NCBI GenBank assembly: GCA_018396535.1
Contig: JAGTQC010000001.1
Coordinates: 62,001-126,000 of the forward strand
Origin: Candidatus Bathyarchaeota archaeon
GTDB lineage: Archaea; Thermoproteota; CALKCG01; B24; DRYS01
Length of the DNA stretch: 64,000 nt
Direction: 5' to 3'
Shown here: positions 37,958 through 48,387 of the stretch, one piece after another
Position numbering within the stretch: position 1 is the first letter of the stretch
Layout of the letters: each line of letters begins with the position of its first letter
The notes under the pieces: generated by a model
Seen by the model: the letters and a program-made list of their open reading frames with translations, nothing else
Told to the model about the DNA's origin: nothing
The model's database searches: none
Position numbers and translations under genes: made by a program

Positions 37958-39030
37958 GTTACCTTCCTGTATGAACCTAGAATTTTCACGAATAACGCTC
38001 TCCCCCTTAAATCTTCTATAGCTTCCTTACAAGCATCATCATCTCTATGACCTTCGAAATCTACGTAAAACATATATTCCCAAGGTCTACCCTTAATCGG
38101 GCGGGACTCTATCTTAGTCAAATTTATACCTCTCTCCGCGAACACACTTAGAGCTTTATATAAAGCACCAGGTTTATGATGCGTAGAGAATATTATTGAA
38201 GTTTTACACCCATCCATCCTAGGAGAATCTTCCCACCCTAAGAGAAAGAATCTCGTGTAATTATCTCGATAATCTTCTATACCTTTAGCTATTATCTCAC
38301 CTCCATACAATCTAGCTGCAAGTTCTGAACCTATAGCAGCCATGTACTCACTTTCTAACGCCATCTTAACGGCTCGACTTGTACTCGTAGCTTCACGTAT
38401 CTCCACACCTTTAAGAGCTCTTTCTATGAAATTCCTACACTGATTTATAGCTTGGGGATGACTTACAAGTATCTTAACATCTTCTATCTTAATTCCTGGT
38501 TTACCTATAAGGTTGAGTCGTATCCTATGCTCGAGCTCGCCGCATATCTTAAGCTTAGTTTCAAATAGTAGATCTAAAGTCTCGTTTACACCCCCTTCTA
38601 TAGAGTTCTCGATAGGGACTACACCATAATCTACCTCCCCTTCTTCGACTGCTCTAAATACATCCCTTATAGATGGGTATTCTTTAAATTCGATAGACTC
38701 CTCTAACGGGAAGAATCTTCTAGCAGCCTCCTCGCTGAAGCTACCTCTAGGTCCTAGAAATGCTACCTTTGGAGCATTTTGAGATGCACGACACAAATCT
38801 ATAATCCTACGATATATCGACAAAACAGTATCAGGGTTTAAACCAAGTTTTAAAGATTCTAACCTAACATTAGAGAGAACTTCCCATTCCCTAATTAAGT
38901 CAATGACAGGTAACCCCTCTCTACGCTTAATTTCACCTATGACTTTTGCTATAGAAGACCTTCTAGCTAGAAGCTCTACTATACGTTTATCTATCTTATC
39001 TATTTCTCTACGTAGCTCATCTATATTCAT
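37954..39030 (-). CDS. pheA: Chorismate mutase (AroQ)-prephenate dehydratase-ACT (P-protein)
   Basis: MNIDELRREIDKIDKRIVELLARRSSIAKVIGEIKRREG…VAFLGPRGSFSEEAARRFF…TSIIFSTHHKPGALYKALSVFAERGINLTKIESRPIKGRPWEYMFYVDFEGH. Confidence 0.95.
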   Translation of the reverse strand: MNIDELRREIDKIDKRIVELLARRSSIAKVIGEIKRREGLPVIDLIREWEVLSNVRLESLKLGLNPDTVLSIYRRIIDLCRASQNAPKVAFLGPRGSFSEEAARRFFPLEESIEFKEYPSIRDVFRAVEEGEVDYGVVPIENSIEGGVNETLDLLFETKLKICGELEHRIRLNLIGKPGIKIEDVKILVSHPQAINQCRNFIERALKGVEIREATSTSRAVKMALESEYMAAIGSELAARLYGGEIIAKGIEDYRDNYTRFFLLGWEDSPRMDGCKTSIIFSTHHKPGALYKALSVFAERGINLTKIESRPIKGRPWEYMFYVDFEGHRDDDACKEAIEDLRGRALFVKILGSYRKVT

Positions 39031-40123
39031 CCTTTATCACCGTCGGTATCAATCCTTGATTCACGCAGTGATCTGCTATTACGAAGGCTAAGCATGCTTC
39101 TACAACTGGAAGAGCTCTTATACCTATACATGGATCATATTTACCCCATGCTTCTAAATAATCATTTGTCATAGTTTTAAGGTTGATTGTTTCAACCCTC
39201 TTCCTTATGGTAGATGGGGGTTTAAAAGATACACGGACATGTATAGGGCTACCGGTAGATAATCCTCCGAGAACACCTCCACATTTATTGCTCTTTAGAT
39301 AAACTTTACCATCCGATATAACGTAAGGGTCTATGAACTCTGTCCCCTTCATAGAAGCTGCTTCAAATCCTAGACCGATACTTAAAGCTCTAACACCTGG
39401 TATAGCGAACATCATGGAGGCTATATCTACATCAAGTCCATGAAATATGGGATCGCCTAAACCCGGAGGTACATTGAAAGCGAAGACTTCAACCATACTA
39501 CCTATGCTATCACCTTCCTCTATCGAGTGCTTCAACACATCTTCCATACTTGGTATTAATTCAGGTATAGCGCATCTAACAGGGTTTTCATACACCTTAC
39601 GTAATTCATCTATGGTCGGAAGTCTATCAGAACATACACATCCTATCTGGCATACATGACCATAAACTTCTATACCTATTATTCTGAGAAGCTTTTTAGC
39701 TATAGCTCCAGCTATTACAAACGATATGGTAATTCTACCTGAGAATCTACCACCGCCTCTATAGTCGTTGAAGCCCCCGTATCTTACGTAAGCTGGATAA
39801 TCCGCATGACCAGGTCTGGGTTTAACTCTAAAAACCTCGTATGGCCTAGAATCTACATCTCTATTACTCACGATTACGCATATAGGCGCCCCAGTTGTAT
39901 AACCATCCAGAACGCCAGAGACGATCTTAGCTATATCCTGCTCAGTTCTACTAGTAGAGTATGGTGTGGAACCAGGTTTACGTTTATCAAGCTCCCTTTG
40001 TATATCATCTTCACTAAGTTTCAATCCAGCCGGACAACCGTCTATTACAGCTCCTATCAGTATACCATGACTCTCACCGAAGCATGTAAGTGTAAGCCGT
40101 CTACCGAAGCTATTAGCCGACAA
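39017..40123 (-). CDS. aroC: Chorismate synthase
   Basis: NSFGRRLTLTCFGESHGILIGAVIDGCPAGL; RPGHADYPAYVRYGGFNDYRGGGRFSGRITISFVIAGAIAKKLL. Confidence 0.96.
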   Translation of the reverse strand: MSANSFGRRLTLTCFGESHGILIGAVIDGCPAGLKLSEDDIQRELDKRKPGSTPYSTSRTEQDIAKIVSGVLDGYTTGAPICVIVSNRDVDSRPYEVFRVKPRPGHADYPAYVRYGGFNDYRGGGRFSGRITISFVIAGAIAKKLLRIIGIEVYGHVCQIGCVCSDRLPTIDELRKVYENPVRCAIPELIPSMEDVLKHSIEEGDSIGSMVEVFAFNVPPGLGDPIFHGLDVDIASMMFAIPGVRALSIGLGFEAASMKGTEFIDPYVISDGKVYLKSNKCGGVLGGLSTGSPIHVRVSFKPPSTIRKRVETINLKTMTNDYLEAWGKYDPCIGIRALPVVEACLAFVIADHCVNQGLIPTVIKDEYR

Positions 40124-41402
40124 TCTTGAACCTTCCTCCTATAGCTTCAAGATCTGCTAAAAACTTAGGGTAAGATTTAGATACTGATTCAAAGTTATCG
40201 ACTATAACTCCTCTACGACTACCTAAACCTATCACAGCTAAGGCCATAGCGATTCTATGATCTCTCCAAGAATATGCGTATCCTCCATCTACACTTCCAG
40301 ATCCATAGATGATTATCGAATCATCATCTACTTCGACTCTAACACCTATACGGATAAGTTCTGATACGATAGCTTTCAATCTATCTGACTCCTTAAACCT
40401 TAACCTTCTACAACCCTTAATCCTTGAGATACCCTTACAAAAACATGCTAGAGCTGCAAGTGGAGGAGCCAGATCAGGCGAATCCCTAATATCTATGTCG
40501 AATCCATTTAGAGGGCGGTTACCCTCTACCTCTACATAATCATCTCCAAAATGAATATTCACACCTAAACCTTCCACTATATCTACTATGCATCTATCTG
40601 GTTGTATATCATACTTAGTTAAACCATATATTCTAACCTTGGATGGAATAATGGAACACGCTACTATCATAAAAGATGAAGAGGAATAATCGCCTGGAAC
40701 TTTACATATCGTAGGTGTAATATATTCCTGTCCAGCTTCAACTCTGAAATAGCTATACCCATCACGATCGATTCTGATTCCAAAATCCCTTAATATGTTT
40801 AGCGTCATATCTACATAACCCTTAGATTCGAGTTCTCCCACAACTTCTAGTAAGGAATCTTTCCTCGCTTTAGGTAAAGCAAAGAGAAGCCCAGATACAT
40901 ATTGAGAACTTATACTACCGTCAATCCAGGTGGATCCACCAGGTATACCTCCACCGAATACGACTATAGGTGGAAGACCATTCATACGTGTAGAGTATAT
41001 CTCTACACCAAGTCTTCTCAATGCATCTAATAGAGGAGCCATCGGTCTCATCCTTAAGGATTCATCACCTGTTAACACCGTTATCCCTGATGCTAACGGT
41101 GCTATAGAGGATAGAAGACGTATAGCTGTAGCAGATCCGCCGCAATCTATGATATCACTAGGTGTTTCTAGATGACCTGAAGATGCTATCTTAAATAGGT
41201 ATTCATTTGACGATACCCTAGCTCCGAAGTTTTTACATGCCTTAACTGTTACGATTGTATCATCGCATATCGATGGATTCTCTATAATCGTATCACCGTT
41301 AGAAAGTAGTGATGCTATAAGATATCTGATCGTATAGGATTTCGACGGCTGGCTACGTATAGAGCCCTCTAATCTCTCGGTTGGTTCAAATAAAACCTTC
41401 AT
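40113..41402 (-). CDS. aroA: 3-phosphoshikimate 1-carboxyvinyltransferase (EPSP synthase)
   Basis: GSIRSQPSKSYTIRYLIASLLSNGDTII; LTGDESLRMRPMAPLLDALRRLG; RFKESDRLKAIVSELIRIG. Confidence 0.95.
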   Translation of the reverse strand: MKVLFEPTERLEGSIRSQPSKSYTIRYLIASLLSNGDTIIENPSICDDTIVTVKACKNFGARVSSNEYLFKIASSGHLETPSDIIDCGGSATAIRLLSSIAPLASGITVLTGDESLRMRPMAPLLDALRRLGVEIYSTRMNGLPPIVVFGGGIPGGSTWIDGSISSQYVSGLLFALPKARKDSLLEVVGELESKGYVDMTLNILRDFGIRIDRDGYSYFRVEAGQEYITPTICKVPGDYSSSSFMIVACSIIPSKVRIYGLTKYDIQPDRCIVDIVEGLGVNIHFGDDYVEVEGNRPLNGFDIDIRDSPDLAPPLAALACFCKGISRIKGCRRLRFKESDRLKAIVSELIRIGVRVEVDDDSIIIYGSGSVDGGYAYSWRDHRIAMALAVIGLGSRRGVIVDNFESVSKSYPKFLADLEAIGGRFKIVG

Positions 41403-41410
41403 AATACACT

Positions 41411-42298
41411 CTACTCCTCTCTACAACTGGATACATAACTATTGTTTATATCGACAATCCTAACTTCCCCATCTAGGTTAGACCATACGTCGACTACTCT
41501 ATCTACATCATCATCTTTCACAATTGCAGCTAACGCAGGCCCTTTTCCAGATGGAGAAGCAGCTAACGCTCCAACATTTAAAGCACCTAGCAGTGGATCT
41601 ATATCATAACCTAAAGCTAGAGAGACAGCTAGACCATTAAGATTCATAGCATCCATCCAGTATCCAGCTATAGAGAGACGCCAAGCCGATCTAAAAATAT
41701 TCTCGAACCGTTTAAAACGTGCTACATCTACCTCAGCTGTATAGCATTCGCTTTCAGGTATATGTAATACTACCTTCAACCTACCCCTAATTTTAGATCT
41801 ATGTATGATATCACGAGTAAGGTTATCGGTAATGGTTAATCCCCCAAGCATAGATGCTGATGCATCATCGAAAGCTCCTGTAATCGTAACCCCTGCTTTA
41901 ATAGATGCATTAACAGCCAAGTCTAGAGCAGTTCTTAGTTTATCGTTAAAGTTGGCGAAACGTAACCCCAGAGCTTCAATAGCTGCAAGCACGACAGCAT
42001 TCGAAGCTGCGCTACTACTTTTTAATCCCCTAGCTATAGGTATGCCGGATCTTATCTTAACCTTAGCTTTATATCCATTCCTTAATCCTACATAGCTAGC
42101 TACCTCTGAAAGACACGTTTCCACCAACTTTGTATCTTTCGGTTGGAAACCTTCGAATTCAATGCTAATTCCATCACCGGATTCTATCTCCACACATGCT
42201 TCGAGACGTAAATCTATACTTAAAGCCGCACCTAGACCTGTAGCTAAAGCGTTAACAATAGATATGGCGGCAAAAGTCGTTGCTCTGCCTTTACCCAT
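41411..42298 (-). CDS. aroK: Archaeal (GHMP-type) shikimate kinase
   Basis: GRATTFAAISIVNALATGLGAALSIDLR; IPIARGLKSSSAASNAVVLAAIEAL; sits in the aro operon. Confidence 0.92.
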   Translation of the reverse strand: MGKGRATTFAAISIVNALATGLGAALSIDLRLEACVEIESGDGISIEFEGFQPKDTKLVETCLSEVASYVGLRNGYKAKVKIRSGIPIARGLKSSSAASNAVVLAAIEALGLRFANFNDKLRTALDLAVNASIKAGVTITGAFDDASASMLGGLTITDNLTRDIIHRSKIRGRLKVVLHIPESECYTAEVDVARFKRFENIFRSAWRLSIAGYWMDAMNLNGLAVSLALGYDIDPLLGALNVGALAASPSGKGPALAAIVKDDDVDRVVDVWSNLDGEVRIVDINNSYVSSCREE

Positions 42299-43148
42299 GC
42301 CTTAGAAGCTCCTCCTCTGCTACTTTGAACATAAGATCTAGCGGTGGAAATATACCGAACCATAACTTGAACGAGTATGCAGCTTGATACACTAGCATAG
42401 GTAAGCCATTAATCGTGATCGCCCCTCTAAGTCTAGCTTCTCTTAGAAGCTGTGTTTCGGTAGGCCAGTAAATCATATCGAAGACTACATGACTACGATC
42501 TATAAGCGATGGAGAAATAGGGTACCCAGGTATAGTCATACCTACAGGAGTGGCGTTGACTATTATATCCGCTTTAGGTATGATCATCCTTTGATCAGAA
42601 TCAGATAAACTGCCATACGTAATTTTAGCATTAGAAGTTAGCGAAGAAAATTTACCAGCAACAGTCTTAGCCTTTTCCACAGTCCTGTTAAGTATTGTTA
42701 TCCTACATGGAATCATAGAGAGACGGTATACTAGAGCTCTAGCAGCTCCACCAGCTCCTATCACAACTATATGGAGCCCATCGAAATTGTTTACGATAGA
42801 TCTTAAGGTTTCAAATGCTCCAATACCATCTGTGGTATATCCTACAAATGCCCCATCAGTTTCTACGACAGTATTCACAGACTCTACCAACGCAGCTTCT
42901 TCGTCGAGCTTATCAAGATAAGAGATTATTTCATTTTTAAAGGGCATCGTTACGTTAAATCCTTTAATTCCAAGTGCTTTCATACCATGGACAGCCTCCT
43001 TAAGCATACTAGGCTTTATATGGAACGCTACGTAAACAGCATTTATCCCTAAAGCATCTATAGCAGCGTTATGTATTATAGGACTTAAGCTATGCTCTAT
43101 AGGATAACCTATAACTCCGTATAAACTGGTGCGACCTGAAAGCCTCAT
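42291..43148 (-). CDS. aroE: Shikimate dehydrogenase
   Basis: GVIGYPIEHSLSPIIHNAAIDALGINAVYVAF; KGFNVTMPFKNEIISYLD; VVIGAGGAARALVYRLS. Confidence 0.95.
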   Translation of the reverse strand: MRLSGRTSLYGVIGYPIEHSLSPIIHNAAIDALGINAVYVAFHIKPSMLKEAVHGMKALGIKGFNVTMPFKNEIISYLDKLDEEAALVESVNTVVETDGAFVGYTTDGIGAFETLRSIVNNFDGLHIVVIGAGGAARALVYRLSMIPCRITILNRTVEKAKTVAGKFSSLTSNAKITYGSLSDSDQRMIIPKADIIVNATPVGMTIPGYPISPSLIDRSHVVFDMIYWPTETQLLREARLRGAITINGLPMLVYQAAYSFKLWFGIFPPLDLMFKVAEEELLRHG

Positions 43149-43849
43149 AGCCCTATCGCTACGTATATTTGTTTAAGTTTATCAATAGGTATTTGATCTG
43201 GAGCCGTTTGATACTCGTAGCTCAGCGATGCATAAGTATACTCTGATCCGTAAAGTGGAGCTAATATACGTGCAGGTAAGCCGTAACGCCCCATAGAAAC
43301 GCAGACGATTCTACCTTTTTTAGAGACATTCATGGTAAACGTTAAGAGAAGCAAACTATCTTCCCAACTTCTAGCGAAAGTAGCTATCTTGCATATATCG
43401 CATCCAGTACCTCTTATGGATTCGAATAATGACGTAAGACTATATAAGCCGGGCGTCTTATCGAAATCATGATATGAAACGATAACCTGAACTCCTGTGC
43501 TCTTAAATCTTTCTACGATCTTCTCTATATCCATAACATCGCGTTCTATATCTACATAATCTACACTAGAGTATACAGCTTCCTCCAATACAGATATCCT
43601 AGACTTCTCACCCCATTTCCAGAATCCTCCATGAGATCTGGCTCTGACAGTAGCTATGACAGGTATACCACTATTCACAGCATAGTTGATAACATCCTTA
43701 AACTTACCTATGTCATCAAGATAATCTAACCTTAATTCCATAAGATCTGCTTCAACTTTACAAGCCTCATCGATTAAATAACGAGCTTCATCTACACCCC
43801 TACAAGGTATAGGTACACATATCTTAGGTTTCAAACTATGATTCATCAC
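43145..43849 (-). CDS. aroD: 3-dehydroquinate dehydratase, type I
   Basis: EADLMELRLDYLDD; VIVSYHDFDKTPG; DICKIATFARSWEDSL; VSMGRYGLPARILAPLYGSEYTYAS. Confidence 0.94.
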   Translation of the reverse strand: MMNHSLKPKICVPIPCRGVDEARYLIDEACKVEADLMELRLDYLDDIGKFKDVINYAVNSGIPVIATVRARSHGGFWKWGEKSRISVLEEAVYSSVDYVDIERDVMDIEKIVERFKSTGVQVIVSYHDFDKTPGLYSLTSLFESIRGTGCDICKIATFARSWEDSLLLLTFTMNVSKKGRIVCVSMGRYGLPARILAPLYGSEYTYASLSYEYQTAPDQIPIDKLKQIYVAIGL

Positions 43850-44907
43850 CTCTCTATAACACGCATAGAATCAACTAGTATACCAAGATGGCGTGCACCA
43901 GGTTTTACGTATACGAGAACCTCGCATCCAGGTTGCAGTTCAGCTACCGATTTAGATCCATCTGGAGTTATAAGCCTTATAGTCTCAGCATTTTGAAGTA
44001 TAACCTTACCTACATAATCTGCATATACAGCTTCGACTAGTATTAGAGGTCTCCATTCTATCTTAACCCTACATACGTTTACAGGTCTACACTTACCATC
44101 ACGATCGACAATCAGAACATCACTACCTGCTGATAGTTCTGAAAGATATCTTGTCTTACCACCCGGTACGTATATATAGAGACCTACAGGTCCAGCGTTA
44201 ACCCTAAAAGGTCTTGGTTGTACATATGGATTCTTCCACACTTCTGCTTCGACTAGAAAGAGGAAGTTGGATTGACAACCTACAAGCATACCCTCACCCG
44301 GATTCATAAGCTCACAGGTATCTATACATACTCTTGCACCTAAACCTAATGATTTAATCGAGGATATCTTAGCCCTCCTAAGCTCTAAATGTTCAATACC
44401 CTTAAGCGTAGACTTTAACGCTACTATAGATGGATAATCCAGGTCCTTCAAGACCAATCCATCAACACCCAATTCTAATACGTTGGATAGTAATATAGCT
44501 TCATCCAGATTGGATGCTTCGGCTAATATCTTTACCTTTCCTTTAAGCATCGCAATTATATTTTCTAAAGGTATTACATACCAACCTCTACACCTAACTA
44601 ATACAAACTCTAATAGCTTTAATCCTTTCTCGATAGTCCTTGATAGATTTTCTAAATCTATATTAGCATCTAGCTCTAATACGTAGGCTATTCTCTTACC
44701 TTCGGAGATACCTTCAACTAGATCCTCTAAACTATGGACTAGAGATATACCTGAGTTAGTAGATAGGCCCCTACCATCCTGGCTGTAAGGTATAGCTAAC
44801 TTAGATTCTATTATCACGCCATCACATAACTCACCGAGCTTAGCGAGTATACCCTCTACATCCTCGATCCTAGTATTCGAAGGAAGTAGGATCCAAAGTT
44901 CCTTCAC
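43846..44907 (-). CDS. 3-dehydroquinate synthase II (archaeal type)
   Basis: GLGARVCIDTCELMNPGEGMLVGCQSNFLFLVEAEVWKNPYVQPRPFRVNAGPVGLYIYVPGGKTRYLSEL. Confidence 0.94.
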   Translation of the reverse strand: MKELWILLPSNTRIEDVEGILAKLGELCDGVIIESKLAIPYSQDGRGLSTNSGISLVHSLEDLVEGISEGKRIAYVLELDANIDLENLSRTIEKGLKLLEFVLVRCRGWYVIPLENIIAMLKGKVKILAEASNLDEAILLSNVLELGVDGLVLKDLDYPSIVALKSTLKGIEHLELRRAKISSIKSLGLGARVCIDTCELMNPGEGMLVGCQSNFLFLVEAEVWKNPYVQPRPFRVNAGPVGLYIYVPGGKTRYLSELSAGSDVLIVDRDGKCRPVNVCRVKIEWRPLILVEAVYADYVGKVILQNAETIRLITPDGSKSVAELQPGCEVLVYVKPGARHLGILVDSMRVIER

Positions 44908-44915
44908 TTATCAGT

Positions 44916-45719
44916 TCACCTACCAGCTATTTCCATATATCGTCTATATGCTTCCTCAAAGTCGACTCCTTCATGAACTATACTATATAGGGCGTAAGCC
45001 ATAGCATCAGGAGGTTTTGATTGAAATACATTTCTACCTATGGATACACCTCTAGCTCCCGCCTCCATGGCTTCGTTTACCATCTTGAGAAATGATTTAA
45101 CATCGGGAGATTTAGGCCCACCCGCTAAGACTACCGGCACCGGGCATGCTTCAACAACCTTCTTGAAACTCTTCATATCACCGGTATAAACCGTCTTAAC
45201 CACATCTGCACCCAGCTCTGCCCCGAGTCTTGCTGCATGGGCTACCACCTCTACATCATATTCCGAAGCAATTTTAGGACCTCTAGGATACATCATAGCT
45301 AATAATGGCATCTGCCACCTATCACATAGATCAGATACCCTCCCAAGTTTCCTAAGCATATAATGCTCCTTTTCGGCTCCAAGATTTATATGAATAGATA
45401 CAGCATCAGCACCCAGTAGTATAGCCTCTTCGATAGAGGATACCTGAACTTTCCAATTCGGATCGGGGCTTCTCACCGTACTACCAGATAGATGTATTAT
45501 CAACGCTAACTTGCCATTATCCACATACTTGGCTATACCCTTATGGATAACGATAGCATCTACATAACCATTCTTCAATCTATCTATAGTATACTGTATG
45601 TCCGTCAATCCTTCTACAGGACCTGTAGTTACACTATGATCCATAGGGACTATAACAGTCTTACCATCATTTCTGAATATTCTATTCAACCTCCTATCCT
45701 TACCCATATGAATCCTCAT
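44916..45719 (-). CDS. 2-amino-3,7-dideoxy-D-threo-hept-6-ulosonate synthase (class I aldolase family)
   Basis: [86 protein letters not shown]; next to DHQS II. Confidence 0.92.
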   Translation of the reverse strand: MRIHMGKDRRLNRIFRNDGKTVIVPMDHSVTTGPVEGLTDIQYTIDRLKNGYVDAIVIHKGIAKYVDNGKLALIIHLSGSTVRSPDPNWKVQVSSIEEAILLGADAVSIHINLGAEKEHYMLRKLGRVSDLCDRWQMPLLAMMYPRGPKIASEYDVEVVAHAARLGAELGADVVKTVYTGDMKSFKKVVEACPVPVVLAGGPKSPDVKSFLKMVNEAMEAGARGVSIGRNVFQSKPPDAMAYALYSIVHEGVDFEEAYRRYMEIAGR

Positions 45720-46792
45720 ACTACTCCCTCCCTAACGAGAAGTTCAGCTACAAGGATGGCTCCTTTAGCAGCACCTAAACGAGTATTATGCGAAAGTAAT
45801 ACATATTTTACACCATTCTCTAAAGCTGGGTCCTCTCTTATACGTCCTACTGCTACAGCCATACCCCCATATAAATCCCTATCTAATCTAGGCTGTGGGC
45901 GGAAGGGGTCATCAAAACATATTATAAAACGTTCAGGAGCAGATGGTAAATCTTTATTCCTGAAAACAGATTCACCAAATCTAGTAAATACCTCTTTAAC
46001 CTCTTCTATGGATGCTTTCCGTCTTAACGATGCATAAACCACTTCTGTATGCCCATCCTTGACGAATACACGCGTACATGTGCAGCTAATCTTAAAATCA
46101 GCTGGCTTTATCTTATCGTTAATTAGCGAGCCCAGTATTTTTCTACTTTCCACTTCAACTTTCCACTCTTCACCTCTTATGTAAGGTATAATGTTATCTA
46201 TTATATCTAGCGCTAATACGCCAGGTGATCTACCAGCACCAGATAAAGCTTGCATCGAGGTCATTATAACTTTATCTAAGCCGAATTCATCTAGAAGGGG
46301 TTTCAAGGTTACAACTAACCCTGTAGTCGTACAGTTAGGTATAGGTGTTATGAAACCATTCCACCCTCTACGTTTCTTCTGCAATTCTATAAGTTTCACG
46401 TGGTTATCATTAATACCTGGTACTAGTATAGGTACATCTTCTTCATATCTGAATGCCGACGCGGTGCTTACGACAGCTGTCTCCTTAGCGTATACCGGCT
46501 CTATCTTCAGAGCTACATCCGACTCTACAGCCGTAAATATTATATCAAAATCTGATGGGTCTATGGTAGAGGAATCTTTAACCTCCATATCGATAAACGA
46601 TTCCGGTATAGGCTCATCACAAAACCATCTAACCTCACCTTCAGGTCCTCTCAAAGCTTCTATGTATGGTTTACCAGCAGATCTGGGTGATGCAGCAAGA
46701 CAGTCAACCTTAAACCATGGATGACGATCTAGAGCTACCAGAAACTGCTGACCTACCACACCTGTGGCTCCTATTACAGCTACACTATACAT
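45716..46792 (-). CDS. asd: Aspartate-semialdehyde dehydrogenase
   Basis: VAVIGATGVVGQQFLVALDRHPWFKVDCLAASPRSAGKPYIEA; TPIPNCTTTGLVVTLKPLLDEFGLDKVIMTSMQALSGAG. Confidence 0.95.
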   Translation of the reverse strand: MYSVAVIGATGVVGQQFLVALDRHPWFKVDCLAASPRSAGKPYIEALRGPEGEVRWFCDEPIPESFIDMEVKDSSTIDPSDFDIIFTAVESDVALKIEPVYAKETAVVSTASAFRYEEDVPILVPGINDNHVKLIELQKKRRGWNGFITPIPNCTTTGLVVTLKPLLDEFGLDKVIMTSMQALSGAGRSPGVLALDIIDNIIPYIRGEEWKVEVESRKILGSLINDKIKPADFKISCTCTRVFVKDGHTEVVYASLRRKASIEEVKEVFTRFGESVFRNKDLPSAPERFIICFDDPFRPQPRLDRDLYGGMAVAVGRIREDPALENGVKYVLLSHNTRLGAAKGAILVAELLVREGVV

Positions 46793-46801
46793 CTTTCACA
46801 T

Positions 46802-48034
46802 TCACCTCTTACAGCTAAAGGCTTCCTTTAGCATGGAAAGAGCCATCTCTCTAACCTTCCAGTCAACCAATACAAATATGGTAGACGAAACCGTGTATAT
46901 ACCATGTATATTTATACTTTTCTCGCTTAAAGGACGAGATATACCTGTTATGATCCCGGGTGATTCTTCAAGACCAAAGCCTTTAACAGCTAGCATAGAT
47001 AGCCCTCTACGTACGGCTACAGCTTTAATCCTACCATCATACTTATCTATCAATCCATGAACCTTATCGGCTGCCTGAATACAGTGATCCTCAGGCATGT
47101 ACACTATCATCGATCGATTATCACAGGATAAACCTAGTATATATCCCGTAGAACTTATTATTGATAGGGCTTCGCATAGTATATCTATATGGGAGGGTAG
47201 ATCCTCGCATAAAATAGCTACATAACCTACGGGCTTATCGTATACTTGCATTATATTTAACTCCTTATCTATGCCCCCCTTTATTATAGTACCTTCACTT
47301 TCTAAACTTTCAGATTTAAAGCTTAATACTTTAACATCTATCGATGGATCCTTATACGCTAAAGCTTTTTTATGAATAAACTTAGCTCCTACATCTGCTA
47401 ATACAGATAGGTCGTTCACTGTTATCGTATCTATACGTTTAGGATTCGAGACTATCTTAGGATCTGCCGTCATTATACCATCTACATCTGTTATCAGTAT
47501 AACTTGATTCGCAGAGATCCCTTTAGCTATGAGAAAAGCGGTTGTATCACTTCCACCCCTTCCAAGAGTTGTTATAAACCCGCTTTTAGATCTACCTATG
47601 AACCCTGGTATAACAGGTATGATACCTGAATCAAGCAAAGGTTTAACATGGAGATTTATCCTATCTATCGTCTCATCTAGGGGATATGCGTTACCGAAGT
47701 TTTCATCGGTTACTATCGGCCAGTCGTCATCATATGGATCGAAAAGTCTAGCTTTTAAACCTATAGAGTTAAGTGATGCAACAAATATTCTAGCGCTAAG
47801 TCTTTCACCCATAGATAAGATTTCATCTTTCATTCTAGGATCGCAGCAGTTTCCACATATGGATTCTAAAAGCTCTAGCAATCTATCTGTAGTATCACCT
47901 ATCGCTGAAACTATCACCGCTAACCTATACCCCTTTTTAACAGCATCAGCTACCTTGGATGCTGCTAGCTTTATACGATCAGGTGTAGCTAGACTTTTAC
48001 CACCAAATTTAACTACGAGGGTATTTAGAGACAT
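46802..48034 (-). CDS. lysC: Aspartate kinase with C-terminal ACT domains
   Basis: LVVKFGGKSLATPDRIKLAASKV; GFIGRSKSGFITTLGRGGSDTTAFLIAKGI; preceded by Shine-Dalgarno GAGGTGATGG. Confidence 0.94.
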   Translation of the reverse strand: MSLNTLVVKFGGKSLATPDRIKLAASKVADAVKKGYRLAVIVSAIGDTTDRLLELLESICGNCCDPRMKDEILSMGERLSARIFVASLNSIGLKARLFDPYDDDWPIVTDENFGNAYPLDETIDRINLHVKPLLDSGIIPVIPGFIGRSKSGFITTLGRGGSDTTAFLIAKGISANQVILITDVDGIMTADPKIVSNPKRIDTITVNDLSVLADVGAKFIHKKALAYKDPSIDVKVLSFKSESLESEGTIIKGGIDKELNIMQVYDKPVGYVAILCEDLPSHIDILCEALSIISSTGYILGLSCDNRSMIVYMPEDHCIQAADKVHGLIDKYDGRIKAVAVRRGLSMLAVKGFGLEESPGIITGISRPLSEKSINIHGIYTVSSTIFVLVDWKVREMALSMLKEAFSCKR

Positions 48035-48050
48035 TACTATCCATCACCTC

Positions 48051-48071
48051 TATATGCATATGATGCATATA
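48051..48071. promoter_or_regulatory. Perfect 9-3-9 inverted repeat upstream of lysC (aromatic operon)
   Basis: TATATGCAT-ATG-ATGCATATA, immediately upstream of the lysC Shine-Dalgarno (48041-48050 on the complement). Confidence 0.5.
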
Positions 48072-48123
48072 CTCTCCCTTACAGCTACCTACTTGTGATG
48101 CAAAGATAACGCATAAATATGAC

Positions 48124-48387
48124 TTATAAACTTATCTCTCCTTCACCGATAGCCCCTTTAGTCGACTTTCGATAAGCTCTCCAAGCCATATATATGGATA
48201 TACCTATAGCTATACCGAAAGCTATAGATATCATCGTAACCGCAACTGTTATCTCCATATACATACCGGAATATTTAAAGCGAGGGAGGAAGTAGAGCCA
48301 TAAAAAATAGAGTATGAATGCTAGTAGAATCAGATTTATGGCTGTTAGAATGACAGGCCTGGATTTACTACCCAATTTGTTCATCAT
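48124..48387 (-). CDS. Small membrane protein (2 TM), hypothetical
   Basis: Two hydrophobic helices; overlaps the upstream ORF. Confidence 0.55.
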   Translation of the reverse strand: MMNKLGSKSRPVILTAINLILLAFILYFLWLYFLPRFKYSGMYMEITVAVTMISIAFGIAIGISIYMAWRAYRKSTKGAIGEGEISL

